Shown here: piece after piece, positions 51,668-60,897 of the stretch
Layout of the letters: each line of letters opens with the position of its first letter
How positions within the stretch are numbered: position 1 is the stretch's first letter
Assembly: GCF_025567405.1 (NCBI RefSeq)
Contig: NZ_JAOQKJ010000001.1
Span: forward strand, 331,457-395,456
DNA length: 64,000 bases
Direction: 5' to 3'
Source of the DNA: Suilimivivens aceti
GTDB taxonomy: Bacteria; Bacillota; Clostridia; Lachnospirales; Lachnospiraceae
Made by a program: the position numbers and the translations under genes
The notes under the pieces: model-generated
The model's database searches: none
What the model was told of the DNA's origin: nothing
Seen by the model: only the letters and a program-made list of their open reading frames with translations

Positions 51668-54163
51668 CTATTCTGTAAAAAATTTAACATTCTTTTTACT
51701 TTCGATCACTCCGGTCACCTTTTTCCACTCTTTCTGCGTTTCCGGAAGCATCTCCCTGATCCTTTCCTGATCCTCCTCTTTTCCCGCCTGTTCCAGTGCA
51801 GCAAACATTTCTCCGAGGGCATCCGCACCAATCCCTCTTGCTTCCCCCTTCAGTGCGTGTACAATAACAGTAAACTGCCTGAAATCTCTGACTTCTTCTA
51901 ATTTCTTCTCCTGTTCTTCTCTCTGACCTGCAAACAGATCCAGCAATCCATAATAAAATTTTCTGTCACTGTCCGCATATTTTAATCCTTTTTCCGTATC
52001 AATTCCTGCATTCCCAAGTGCCTGCATATAGCCTGCAAAAAACAGGCCTTTCCTTATCACCCGATACAATGATTCTGATGTAAAAGGCTTCGCAAGATAG
52101 TCAGAAAATCCTTCCCCCTGATACAGCTCTCTTGCTCCCTGTGTTGCATTTGCTGTCAGTGCAATCACCGGCGTTTTCTTATTTTCCCCATTTTCATCTT
52201 CCTTTATCCGGTGAATCGTTTCAATACCATCTAACTCCGGCATCATGTGATCCAGAAAGATCAGGTCATATGTATGCTCCCTGCAGCAGGTTATGGCTTC
52301 TTTTCCACTGGAAACTACGGTAATATCCGCCTCTGTCTTCTTCATCAGCTGCCGGAATACCATCAGATTCTTTTCATTGTCATCCACAGCAAGGATCCGT
52401 ATTCCCTGAAGTGCAATCTCTTCCTTCTGTTTTTGTCTGTTATTGCTCTCTGCTATCTTTTCCGGGTCTGCCTCAAGATATGGGATCCTTACAATGAATG
52501 TTGTGCCCTTTCCTAGTTCACTGTACAGTTTTAATGTTCCATCCATCGCATCCACAAGCTGCATAACAATAGCCAGACCAAGGCCAAGGCCTTCTTTTCT
52601 GACATTCTGGGCACTCCTTCCTCTTTCAAACGCTTCAAATATCCTGCTCCTGTCAGCTTCTGCGATCCCCATTCCGGTATCCCTTATCACAAATTCCAGA
52701 AAAGCATTTTCTTCTTCATAAACCTTCTCTGCAGTCAGCGAAATAGTGCCCTTGTCTGTATACTGGACAGCATTTGACAAAAGATTGATGAGAATCTGTA
52801 AAAGTCTTCTCTCATCCCCCATAAGCCAGATACTGTCACTTCCTGAAATTCTGTTCTCTGCCTGAAAACACAGTCCCTTTTCTTCTGCCTGGTGTCTCCC
52901 TACCTTTTCAGCCTGGACGAGCATTTCAGACAGATCATAGGGCTCTATGGCCAGTTCCTGATTTTCTTTTTCGATTCTGGACATTTCCAGAATCTCCTCT
53001 ACCATGGATATCATGGTATTTCCTGCTGTCTCGACCTCAAGTGCATAATCCCTGATCTGTTCATCCTTACTTTCCCGCAGGATCATCTCACTCATACCCA
53101 TGATCGTATTCATAGGTGTCCGCAGCTCATGACTCATCTTCATCATAAATCTGGTTTTTGACTCATTCGCCTCACGAAGCTGTTCCATTGTCTTCAAATG
53201 CTCTGTCTGATCAATAAACCAGAGCATACAGCCACCCTTTTCTCCGTTTTCGATAATATCCTCCGGCCGGATCTCAAAGGTCACATTCCCTCTCTTCAGG
53301 ATATGGCTGCCATCAAAAAGAGCATCCAGGATTTCCTTCTGACGATAGATCTGATCTCCTTCCTTAAGTCCCGGATAGATCATATTCATTCTCTGATTGA
53401 TATAAATAATGATATTGTCTTTATCAAGAACAAGAAGGCCCTCATCTCCATAGTTAAAAGCGTTATCTACCGCTGCCTGGAGAGAACCGAAATATCCATA
53501 TCGGAGCATGGCGACCATCATACAGAACATCATAACCGTTACGACAAAAACAACAGGATTATAGCTGCCAAATACACCAAGTCCCTTCATGATCATTTCA
53601 ATGCACATGACCCCGATTCCTGTAATCACATAACGGATCCTTTTTTTCTGCAGGCTTGTGCTTCCTGGATACCGCACTGAACACATGATAAAAAGTCCAA
53701 GAAATACTGCTGCCAGATCTATGTAGTGCAAATACCAGATAATCCCATCTGTCACTACTATCCTGTTATACATGCCATCCTGGAGGATCTTCATTGTTTT
53801 ATAAAAGTATGTGTGATGCTCTGCAGTGAACACTCCAACAAGTGTAATAATATTTACGGTCAATTGCATCATATAGATCCATTTGGGTATGTGCAGCTTG
53901 ACAAATTCCGATACAAACCATAAAAGTGCCATCAGAAAGGCTGTCTGTCCAAAATACTGGACACAAAGTCCTGAAAGTGCTGCTTCTACCGTATCAGCAT
54001 GGATCAGCTCCAGATGGATCCCTACAACAAACACGATCGTTCCCACATCATACAGGATAAATGCCAGCTGTGCCCTGGAAGGCTGCTGGTTAATGATCAC
54101 TGCCAGCATAAAAAACATCATGACAAATGCTATGACATCCACTATCTGAAATACATAATACAT
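51668..54163 (-). CDS. Hybrid sensor histidine kinase with receiver and Hpt domains
   Basis: About 831 residues from ATG 54163 (AAAGGGG upstream; ATG 54184 is possible). The order is: a seven-helix membrane sensor (1-225), a PAS-like domain (about 235-320), HisKA with phospho-His345 in MSHELRTPMN, HATPase with an N-box LLSNAVQ near 461 and DTGMGIA, a receiver domain with Asp638 (LIFLDHMMPELDG), and a C-terminal Hpt with His769 (VHALKGEARG). All relay stations are in one chain. No response regulator gene is adjacent, so the output partner is unknown. Confidence 0.94.
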   Translation of the reverse strand: MYYVFQIVDVIAFVMMFFMLAVIINQQPSRAQLAFILYDVGTIVFVVGIHLELIHADTVEAALSGLCVQYFGQTAFLMALLWFVSEFVKLHIPKWIYMMQLTVNIITLVGVFTAEHHTYFYKTMKILQDGMYNRIVVTDGIIWYLHYIDLAAVFLGLFIMCSVRYPGSTSLQKKRIRYVITGIGVMCIEMIMKGLGVFGSYNPVVFVVTVMMFCMMVAMLRYGYFGSLQAAVDNAFNYGDEGLLVLDKDNIIIYINQRMNMIYPGLKEGDQIYRQKEILDALFDGSHILKRGNVTFEIRPEDIIENGEKGGCMLWFIDQTEHLKTMEQLREANESKTRFMMKMSHELRTPMNTIMGMSEMILRESKDEQIRDYALEVETAGNTMISMVEEILEMSRIEKENQELAIEPYDLSEMLVQAEKVGRHQAEEKGLCFQAENRISGSDSIWLMGDERRLLQILINLLSNAVQYTDKGTISLTAEKVYEEENAFLEFVIRDTGMGIAEADRSRIFEAFERGRSAQNVRKEGLGLGLAIVMQLVDAMDGTLKLYSELGKGTTFIVRIPYLEADPEKIAESNNRQKQKEEIALQGIRILAVDDNEKNLMVFRQLMKKTEADITVVSSGKEAITCCREHTYDLIFLDHMMPELDGIETIHRIKEDENGENKKTPVIALTANATQGARELYQGEGFSDYLAKPFTSESLYRVIRKGLFFAGYMQALGNAGIDTEKGLKYADSDRKFYYGLLDLFAGQREEQEKKLEEVRDFRQFTVIVHALKGEARGIGADALGEMFAALEQAGKEEDQERIREMLPETQKEWKKVTGVIESKKNVKFFTE

Positions 54164-54213
54164 CGCTATCCCCTTTTCCGCCATTCACTTTCTATTGCAG
54201 TCTGTTAACGCTC

Positions 54214-54242
54214 ATTATAGCCTGTAATAAATTCAATGACAA
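54214..54242 (-). promoter_or_regulatory. Promoter of the hybrid kinase gene
   Basis: TTGTCA (54237-54242), 17-base spacer, TATAAT (54214-54219) on the minus strand, about 50 bases before the start codon and directly downstream of the previous operon's terminator. Confidence 0.75.
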
Positions 54243-54243
54243 C

Positions 54244-54288
54244 AAAAAGAACCTGCCGGCTGCCCTTATGGTGCAAACCTGCAGATTC
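54244..54288 (-). terminator. Terminator of the LacI/TTT operon
   Basis: GAATCTGC (54281-54288 on the minus strand) pairs with GCAGGTTC (54249-54256), 8 bp with one G-U pair, followed by five T residues (54244-54248). It lies after the lyase gene. Confidence 0.65.
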
Positions 54289-54330
54289 CTTTTTCACTCA
54301 TACATACCTGAGATATTCTTTTTAGTACAG

Positions 54331-55227
54331 TTATTTTTCCTTTACGACTTCCTTTAATACCCTAAACAGCTCTCTTGTCTGCTGTTCTGTATATTCTTCC
54401 AGTGGCTTTCTGGTCTTTTTGGTCTTGATGATTCCCTGATAAGCAAGCACAGCTTTATACGCTGCAATGTTATTCACACTGCACAGTGCCTCATTCAGCC
54501 TGTTGGTAAGCTGCTGTCTTTCTGCTGCCAGCTTGTAATCATTCTTTTCCAGTGCTTCCCACACAGCTTCATAGTACTCAGGGATTACCTGGGAGCTTCC
54601 GGAGACAACACCGTCACCGCCCATGGAAACCACTGCTGTCAGGAGCTGATCCGGACCCGCCAGTACACTGAAGGTGCCATCACTGATCCGCATCATCTGC
54701 TGGATCCTTGTCATATCCGGATAGCTGTATTTGATACCGATGATATTCGGGCACTGTGCTGCTGCCTTCTCTGCAGCTGCTACAGAAATATCATTCATGG
54801 CATACTGCGGGATCGCATATAAGTATACCGGAAAATCCTCCGATACGCTCTTTGCCACACTGACAAAGAAATCTACCAGTCCATCTTCACTGATCTTAAA
54901 GAAGGAAGGTGTTACTACGGCAATGCCATCCGCACCTGCCTCTACCGCATGCTTTGCCAGCTCTACGGTATCCTTCAGATTCCATCCGCCTACATGTACA
55001 TAAACAGGAACTCTGCCTGCTGTCCTTCTGATCACAGTTTCTGCCACAAGCTTACGCTCTTCTACAGTAAGATACATCATCTCACCAGTTGTACCACAGG
55101 GATAAATTGCCTGCAGTCCTCCCTTAATGCAGTGCTCAACCAGATTCTCAAGAGATTCTGCATCTACCTGATCATCCTCTGTCAGAGGAGTTACCACCGG
55201 GACTACAATACCACTCAGTTTTTTCAT
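54331..55227 (-). CDS. DHDPS/NanA family aldolase-lyase
   Basis: A 298-residue class I aldolase of the dihydrodipicolinate synthase family. The Schiff-base lysine is Lys166 in IGIKYS, the catalytic tyrosine is Tyr137 in YLYAIP, and the substrate loop is GTTGE (45-49). The family includes sialic acid lyase, 2-keto-3-deoxy sugar acid aldolases, 5-keto-4-deoxyglucarate dehydratase and true DapA. Its place at the end of a catabolic operon with a carboxylate-type transporter argues against DapA and for cleavage of a 2-keto-3-deoxy acid to pyruvate, which is inference. Confidence 0.88.
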   Translation of the reverse strand: MKKLSGIVVPVVTPLTEDDQVDAESLENLVEHCIKGGLQAIYPCGTTGEMMYLTVEERKLVAETVIRRTAGRVPVYVHVGGWNLKDTVELAKHAVEAGADGIAVVTPSFFKISEDGLVDFFVSVAKSVSEDFPVYLYAIPQYAMNDISVAAAEKAAAQCPNIIGIKYSYPDMTRIQQMMRISDGTFSVLAGPDQLLTAVVSMGGDGVVSGSSQVIPEYYEAVWEALEKNDYKLAAERQQLTNRLNEALCSVNNIAAYKAVLAYQGIIKTKKTRKPLEEYTEQQTRELFRVLKEVVKEK

Positions 55228-55244
55228 ATGTTGTCCATTCCTTT

Positions 55245-56333
55245 TTATATTACTTCTGAAATCTTAACAGCACGTTTTTCTGCTACACTCTTCTCTACTG
55301 CCAGTGCCAGATTCAGTGCCATCAGACCATCCCTCCAGCCAACAACCGGCTCTGTATCATTCAGGATCGCCTGTGCAAAAGCCTTGACTGACTGATAGTT
55401 ACCATTAATGTAGAAATCCTTCAGTGCCAGCTTTCCAAGGTTGGAATAATTGGGTCTTAAAATTTCTACCGGAACTGCCTGCTCGGTTACCGCCTGGGTT
55501 CCCTTATTGGCAAGTCCTGTATCAGAATTACAGATAATGGACGGCTTCTGCCACATAAAATCTCTTCCGTTGTCTGCACTGACCATATTTCTGTCACCAC
55601 GTACTTCTACGCTCTCCATGCCATAGCCACATACCCAGGATCCCAGAGATCCCAGCATCATAGTCCCCACACAGCCGTTCTCAAACTGCATGGTCACGGC
55701 AAAGGTATGCTGACCCGGCTGCTTTTCATAGCGATAGGCAAATACCTCATCCACTTCACCGATCAGGTACCTTGCCAGATCAAAGAAATGGCAGGAACCT
55801 ACACGGAGCAGATCTGTTTCGTTGGTACGATAGCCGCCGATAAACTTTGCTGAGAATGCGGAAGGTGCCCCAAAGCCTTCAGAATCGATCGCCCCCTTCA
55901 TATCATGATAAGCCAGGTTGAAACGCTTATTGAAGGATACACCGATCTTCTTATTATTCTTCTTTGCTGCTTTGATCAGCTTCTCAATATCTTCTTTCTC
56001 TGTTCCAAGCGGTTTTTCAGTAAATACATGCAGTCCGGCTTCCACACACTTCAGCGCCAGAGGTGCCTGCAGCTTTGCGATCGTAATAACAAAGGCACAG
56101 TCAGCTTCCACATTCTTTAGCATTTCGTCCATATCCTGCCATGATCTTGAAAGACCAAACCGTCTTGCAGCAAAATCTGCACGATCCTTGTTCATATCAC
56201 AGACACCAACAACCTCAATCTCATCAATATAGGAAATGGCATTGTGGATCATATTGGTGGCCTGTTCGCCACATCCGATCAGAACGGCACGCACTTTTTT
56301 GTCTGCTTTTTCTATTCCTTCATACAAAAACAT
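55245..56333 (-). CDS. Gfo/Idh/MocA family oxidoreductase
   Basis: An NAD(P)-dependent sugar or polyol dehydrogenase of about 362 residues. The Rossmann motif is LIGCGEQATN near residue 20, and the conserved EKP (in HVFTEKPLG) carries the catalytic-region lysine. The C-terminal alpha/beta domain has HFFDLARYLIGEV. ATG 56333 is chosen for the AGGAAGGG before it; the frame opens at 56360. It is 17 bases upstream of the lyase gene. A related oxidoreductase handles 2,7-anhydro-sialic acid beside a lyase and YhcH in some gut bacteria, but the NanE and NanK genes expected there are absent. Confidence 0.88.
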   Translation of the reverse strand: MFLYEGIEKADKKVRAVLIGCGEQATNMIHNAISYIDEIEVVGVCDMNKDRADFAARRFGLSRSWQDMDEMLKNVEADCAFVITIAKLQAPLALKCVEAGLHVFTEKPLGTEKEDIEKLIKAAKKNNKKIGVSFNKRFNLAYHDMKGAIDSEGFGAPSAFSAKFIGGYRTNETDLLRVGSCHFFDLARYLIGEVDEVFAYRYEKQPGQHTFAVTMQFENGCVGTMMLGSLGSWVCGYGMESVEVRGDRNMVSADNGRDFMWQKPSIICNSDTGLANKGTQAVTEQAVPVEILRPNYSNLGKLALKDFYINGNYQSVKAFAQAILNDTEPVVGWRDGLMALNLALAVEKSVAEKRAVKISEVI

Positions 56334-56374
56334 GGTTCTTCCCTTCCTTCCTGCATCCATTCTCCTGTTTCTTC

Positions 56375-56821
56375 TTATTTAACAGGAAGCTTTAAAACGA
56401 TCTTTCTGTAAGCATCGCCTGTCTCGTTGACCTTGCCTCTGCAGCGGTGTGCATCCTGAGGAAACAGAATGTAGAACATGCCCGCAGTTGCCAGATATCT
56501 CTTGCCTCCGCCATAGTAAAAACGAAAATCCGTCTTCTCATCATACTCTTCTCTGACCTCAAGCTGGGTAGCCTCTTCCCACTCAAAGATCTCCTGTCCG
56601 GAGAATACAAACTGTACATCCAGGAATTTCTTATGTGTTTCCATCTTGTCACCGCTGATATCGGAAGTCTCACCTTCCTGTACCATAGCATACATTTCGC
56701 TGTCTGTACGATAGGTTCCAACAGGCTTGTCTAACAGTGTTTCTACAAATTTCATGCCTTCCTCAAGTCCGGGAACAGCGTCTACATAGGTTTTATAATT
56801 CTTGTAATAATCCAGTATCAT
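56375..56821 (-). CDS. YhcH/YjgK/YiaL family protein
   Basis: A 148-residue cupin-like DUF386 protein. Seen are HKKFLDVQFVFSGQEIFEW and MFYILFPQDAHRC, which carry the likely metal-binding residues. Family members sit in sialic acid, rhamnose and other sugar-acid operons and may be sugar anomerases or epimerases. ATG 56821 has AAGGAG at proper distance; the frame to 56923 overlaps the upstream gene. It belongs to the LacI/TTT operon. Confidence 0.88.
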   Translation of the reverse strand: MILDYYKNYKTYVDAVPGLEEGMKFVETLLDKPVGTYRTDSEMYAMVQEGETSDISGDKMETHKKFLDVQFVFSGQEIFEWEEATQLEVREEYDEKTDFRFYYGGGKRYLATAGMFYILFPQDAHRCRGKVNETGDAYRKIVLKLPVK

Positions 56822-56840
56822 ATCTCTTCTCCTTGTATAA

Positions 56841-57773
56841 TTACTTGTTATAAATAAGACCTGCTTCATCGAAAGCTGCCTGCAGGAAGGAACGGATCTC
56901 GCCCTCTCTCTTCCATAGGTCATCTCCCATATGGGTTCTTACTTCTACTCCAACATGTACATCCCTGATCCCGGCCGGTGTCTCAGCCTCTGCTGCTGTG
57001 CGGAGCATCTTTGCCGCGCCCTGAAGATCCAGGTAACCCCAGTTCTTGTATTCCGGTGCATTGCCAAGCTCCATATGCCAGTCACCATAGCAGGGATTGG
57101 ACGGATCAGTCACACAGTTGCAGATATGGAACTGTGCCATGTAAGGAAGTGCTCTCTTCATGGACTCCTCCAGATCAATTTCTGCCAAAGCTTCATGGGC
57201 GCTGTCCCAGTGAATATAAAAATTGGGACATTCCTTCTTCAGTCCCTCAAACCAGTCGATAACCTCATGGATCGGACCCATAAGCTGCTTCTTGTGTACG
57301 TATCTGTCAAGCGGCTCCAGCGTCAGATGCATGTTCTGATATTTGGATGCTTCCTGCGAAATTTCACAGAAGGATTCAAAAAGTGCCTTCTTGGCATCCT
57401 CTCTTTTCTCCGGTGATACATCCGGGCCAGAGGGCAGGCCTACATGATAGGCTCCGCTCTCTGCCGCCTCGGCAAGCAGCTCTTTGACATAAGCGACTGC
57501 ACGCCTTCTTTCCTCCGGGTCAAGGGCTGATAAATTGTCTCCCTTTTCATTGATATTGGGAGAGGCCCAGATGGTAAGCTGATAGTCACGGTCTTCCACG
57601 ATCCTTCTTACCAGCTTCTGGTTCTCTTTTTTGAAGATAACCGGCAGCTCAATTCCTGTATAAAAAGGAATCTTTGCCACATCAGGAAGGATCTTCTGTA
57701 CAAAGAAGTTCTCATCCGTTACCGCCGGCATGAAAATCTCAAGCATATGTAATGACGGTGCCAGTTGTTTCAT
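56841..57773 (-). CDS. Sugar phosphate isomerase/epimerase-type TIM-barrel protein
   Basis: A 310-residue AP-endonuclease-2/xylose-isomerase-like TIM barrel. Likely metal ligands are Glu in HLTLEPLDR, Asp and His in YIHWDSAHE, His in AQFHICN and Glu in VGVEVRTH. Family members epimerise ketoses, dehydrate inosose or isomerise sugar acids. The reaction here is unknown. Its start lies 3 bases after the TctA stop with the ribosome site inside tctA, so translation is coupled. Confidence 0.82.
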   Translation of the reverse strand: MKQLAPSLHMLEIFMPAVTDENFFVQKILPDVAKIPFYTGIELPVIFKKENQKLVRRIVEDRDYQLTIWASPNINEKGDNLSALDPEERRRAVAYVKELLAEAAESGAYHVGLPSGPDVSPEKREDAKKALFESFCEISQEASKYQNMHLTLEPLDRYVHKKQLMGPIHEVIDWFEGLKKECPNFYIHWDSAHEALAEIDLEESMKRALPYMAQFHICNCVTDPSNPCYGDWHMELGNAPEYKNWGYLDLQGAAKMLRTAAEAETPAGIRDVHVGVEVRTHMGDDLWKREGEIRSFLQAAFDEAGLIYNK

Positions 57774-57776
57774 TGA

Positions 57777-59285
57777 TTAACCCTCAACTTTCTTATTCTT
57801 TTTCTTCTGGAACAGATTGCTGATAAAAGGCCATCCGATCGCCAGAAGGATCAGTACGATCAGTCCGATGGAAATCGGACCTGTAAACAGCTGTAAGTAG
57901 CTTCCGTTGGAAAGCATCAGTGTACGACGAAGGTTTGTCTCGCACATATCACCAAGCAGAAGTCCAAGGATCATCGGTCCAAGAGGATAATCATACTTAC
58001 GGAAGAAGAATCCGCAGATTCCGGCAATGAACATAACGATCACATCGGTATAGTTCCTGTTCATGGAGTATGCACCTACACAGCAGATCAGAAGAACTGC
58101 CATTTGAATGTACTGGCTCTTGATGGACAGAAGCCTGATACATGCCTTTGCACTGAGCAGCCCAAGAGGCAGGATGATCAGGTTTGCAATGATCATGATG
58201 ATGTACAGCCTGCAAACGAAGGGAGCACTGTTGGAAAGAAGGGTAGGTCCTGTAACCATTCCATACATGGTCAGTGCACCAAGCAATACTGCTGTGTTTC
58301 CATCTCCCGGAATACCGAGTGCCAGTGCTGTTGTCAGGGCACCACCGATAGATGCGTTATTGGAGGCACAGGTGGTAGCAAGCCCTTCTACAGAACCATC
58401 TCCAAACTCTTCGGGATGCTTGGATACTCTTTTACATACATCCCAGGAGATCAGTGCAGAAATATCTCCGCCGGTACCGGGCACGATACCTACCAGGACA
58501 CCGATCACAGAACCGATCAGTCCGGGAATTGTCATACGCTTATGCTCCTCCTTCGTAGGAAGAACTCTCTCTTTATCTTTCAGATCGACAATGTCTTTCT
58601 TGTTATCATCTTCTTTTTTATGTTCGAAAATCTGGAACAGCATCTCTCCTACACCGAACAGACCGATCATCACGGGAATGAATGCGATACCATCCATCAG
58701 GGAAATATTATTTCCTACAAAACGCTTGCTTCCAAGAAGTGGATCCAGTCCTACAGTTGCAAGAAGCATTCCTACAAATCCTGTAACAAGTCCCTTGGCA
58801 AGTGATGCGTGGGAAACACTGATCATCATGGAAAGTCCAAAAAGCGCCAGCCAGAAATATTCAGGTGAACCAAAGTTCAGTGCCAGTCTGGCAAGTGGTG
58901 CACAGGCAACCATCAGTGCGATGGTGGAGAACAGACCACCGATCACGGAGTAGATGGTGTTGACACCAAGAGCGAAGCCTGCACGGCCTCTCTGTGAAAT
59001 TTTATATCCGTCAAAGGTTGTTGCTATTGATGCAGGTGTTCCTGGCGTGTTGATCGCGATCGCCGAAATACCACCGGAAAAGATAGCGGAATTATATACA
59101 CCAAGAAGCATTGCAAAGCCATAAGTCGGATTCAGTTTAAAGGTCAGGGGAGTGATCAGTGAAATTGCCATAACAGAGGTTAATCCCGGCAGAGTTCCAA
59201 CTACCATTCCTACTGCAACGCCAAGCAATATGCACAGTAAGCACATCGGATTCATGACGCTTTGTATTGCTGATAAATAATCCAT
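57777..59285 (-). CDS. tctA: Tripartite tricarboxylate transporter, large permease (TctA)
   Basis: A 502-residue membrane protein of 11-12 helices. It has the TctA signature GTLPGLTSVMAISLITPLTF near the N-terminus and its internal repeat GIVPGTGGDISALISWD near residue 265. It uses ion gradients to import substrates delivered by the TctC binding protein. TTT systems carry citrate, tartrate, and various aromatic or sugar-derived acids. It follows TctB by about 65 bases. Confidence 0.94.
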   Translation of the reverse strand: MDYLSAIQSVMNPMCLLCILLGVAVGMVVGTLPGLTSVMAISLITPLTFKLNPTYGFAMLLGVYNSAIFSGGISAIAINTPGTPASIATTFDGYKISQRGRAGFALGVNTIYSVIGGLFSTIALMVACAPLARLALNFGSPEYFWLALFGLSMMISVSHASLAKGLVTGFVGMLLATVGLDPLLGSKRFVGNNISLMDGIAFIPVMIGLFGVGEMLFQIFEHKKEDDNKKDIVDLKDKERVLPTKEEHKRMTIPGLIGSVIGVLVGIVPGTGGDISALISWDVCKRVSKHPEEFGDGSVEGLATTCASNNASIGGALTTALALGIPGDGNTAVLLGALTMYGMVTGPTLLSNSAPFVCRLYIIMIIANLIILPLGLLSAKACIRLLSIKSQYIQMAVLLICCVGAYSMNRNYTDVIVMFIAGICGFFFRKYDYPLGPMILGLLLGDMCETNLRRTLMLSNGSYLQLFTGPISIGLIVLILLAIGWPFISNLFQKKKNKKVEG

Positions 59286-59349
59286 ATTAATACCTCTCTG
59301 CCTGTTATATTTTCATAAGCTAAACGATTTGATCCGTAAATGTCCTCCA

Positions 59350-59814
59350 TCAGTGGATTGTCAGATTTACCTTCAGGAATATGGAGAACATCACATACAG
59401 CACACCGGTTACTGCCACAGAATAAATAACAGAGAATAAAAGCTTTTCTTTAAAGATCATGCACTGCAGGAACATGAAGATCATACCTGCAATAAGAAAG
59501 GGAACAAATTTCCAGAGAACCAGAAACAGTGCCAGGTCTGCAAAGATCAGAACCGCTCTGATGCAGCTCTGCTTACTGTCCTCACTTGCAAAGGTTCCTG
59601 CAAATGCCTTTTCCGGTTTCCTGACAGACTGAACGATCAGGATGATTCCCAGGATCATGATGATAATGCAAATTGCTGAAGGAAAAATTCTTGATCCCGG
59701 GTCTCCTGCCGGCGCTGTTGCCGGCAGTGTTGTATTTGCTATATAGAGTATAATTCCGGAAATAATGATGAACAAAAGTCCGATCACTGTATTTCCTGAT
59801 AATTTTTTCAACAT
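59350..59814 (-). CDS. tctB: Tripartite tricarboxylate transporter, small permease (TctB)
   Basis: A 154-residue protein with four membrane helices, typical of TctB. The first loop contains TLPATAPAGDPGSRIFPSAICIIIMILG, the family pattern in which a PGP-like turn precedes helix 2. It partners with TctA. GAGGG lies before the start, and the gap to tctC is 25 bases. Confidence 0.9.
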   Translation of the reverse strand: MLKKLSGNTVIGLLFIIISGIILYIANTTLPATAPAGDPGSRIFPSAICIIIMILGIILIVQSVRKPEKAFAGTFASEDSKQSCIRAVLIFADLALFLVLWKFVPFLIAGMIFMFLQCMIFKEKLLFSVIYSVAVTGVLYVMFSIFLKVNLTIH

Positions 59815-59839
59815 AGAAGACCCTCGTTTCTTATAATGA

Positions 59840-60823
59840 CTACTGTGCTACGATACCAAGGCTGCTGATCAGCTCTGAATAATATGTGAAGTCGCTGTCT
59901 GCCATCTTCTTGAACTCTTCCGCACTATAGTATGTGCTGTCGCATCCTCTTGTCTCACAGAAGGACTTGTACTCATCTGTCTCAAATACTGTCTTTAAGG
60001 AATCCTGAAGAGTTGTCAGTGTAGCTTCATCAACATCCTTAGGTGCAAGGAAGCCAACCCAGCATACAACGTTCAGATCATAGCCCTGCTCTTTGGCGGT
60101 AGGAACATCAGGCATTGTTGCACTTCTGTCTTCGCCGAATACACCAAGGCACTTCAGATCGCCGGAATCAACATAGGAATAGCCTTCGCATGTACCAACA
60201 ACTGCTGCATCTACCTCGCTTCCAAGAAGAGCGGTAAGGGCGCCTGTTGCTCCGTCATAAGGAACATGATTTAAGGAAATACCAGCCTTGTCAGCCATTG
60301 CGCAGGCTGCAATGTGCCAGATAGAACCAATACCAGAGTTGGCAACCTTCACTACATCAGGGTTCTCTTTACAGTAATTGATGAAATCCTCCATATTATC
60401 ATAAGGGGCATCCTTGGGAACATATAATGCCGCTGACCAGGACATTCCACATCCAAGAAGGCTTACACTGTCAGGATTTAACTCTGCATAGCCAAGTGCC
60501 TGGATCATGGAAAGTTCTACAGGTGCGGTACCAATGGTGTACCCGTCCGGCTTGGAGTTCTGTACATACTGCATACCAACGGATCCGGAGCCACCTGTCT
60601 TATTTTCAACTGTTACAGACCAGCCAAGCTTGTCCTGCATAACCTGTGCTACTTCTCTTGCAAGAGCATCACTTCCGCCACCTTCCTTTGCATGGCATAC
60701 GATATTTACTGTGTCTGAAGGAAATGCTGCACTTTCATTTGATGATCCGCAGGCTGTAAGACCAAGCATCATAACCCCTGCCATTGCTCCTGCTAAAATT
60801 CTTCTAAAATCTCTCTTTTTCAT
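59840..60823 (-). CDS. tctC: TTT transporter binding lipoprotein (TctC/Bug family)
   Basis: A 327-residue extracytoplasmic receptor. The signal ends at the lipobox LTACGSS, so it is anchored as a lipoprotein, as is normal in Gram-positives. The Bug fold starts FPSDTVNIVCHAKEGGGSDALAREVA; VENKTGGSGSVGMQYVQNSKPDGYTIG forms the conserved carboxylate-binding loops. The ligand is unknown but probably carries a carboxylate. It is the first transporter gene after the beta-propeller-like gene. Confidence 0.93.
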   Translation of the reverse strand: MKKRDFRRILAGAMAGVMMLGLTACGSSNESAAFPSDTVNIVCHAKEGGGSDALAREVAQVMQDKLGWSVTVENKTGGSGSVGMQYVQNSKPDGYTIGTAPVELSMIQALGYAELNPDSVSLLGCGMSWSAALYVPKDAPYDNMEDFINYCKENPDVVKVANSGIGSIWHIAACAMADKAGISLNHVPYDGATGALTALLGSEVDAAVVGTCEGYSYVDSGDLKCLGVFGEDRSATMPDVPTAKEQGYDLNVVCWVGFLAPKDVDEATLTTLQDSLKTVFETDEYKSFCETRGCDSTYYSAEEFKKMADSDFTYYSELISSLGIVAQ

Positions 60824-60897
60824 ACCTTTACCTCTCTTTTCTCTTAGTTTGTATTTTGTTATTATTATCTGCTCCTGTGCAGATCATTTGCTGTTTT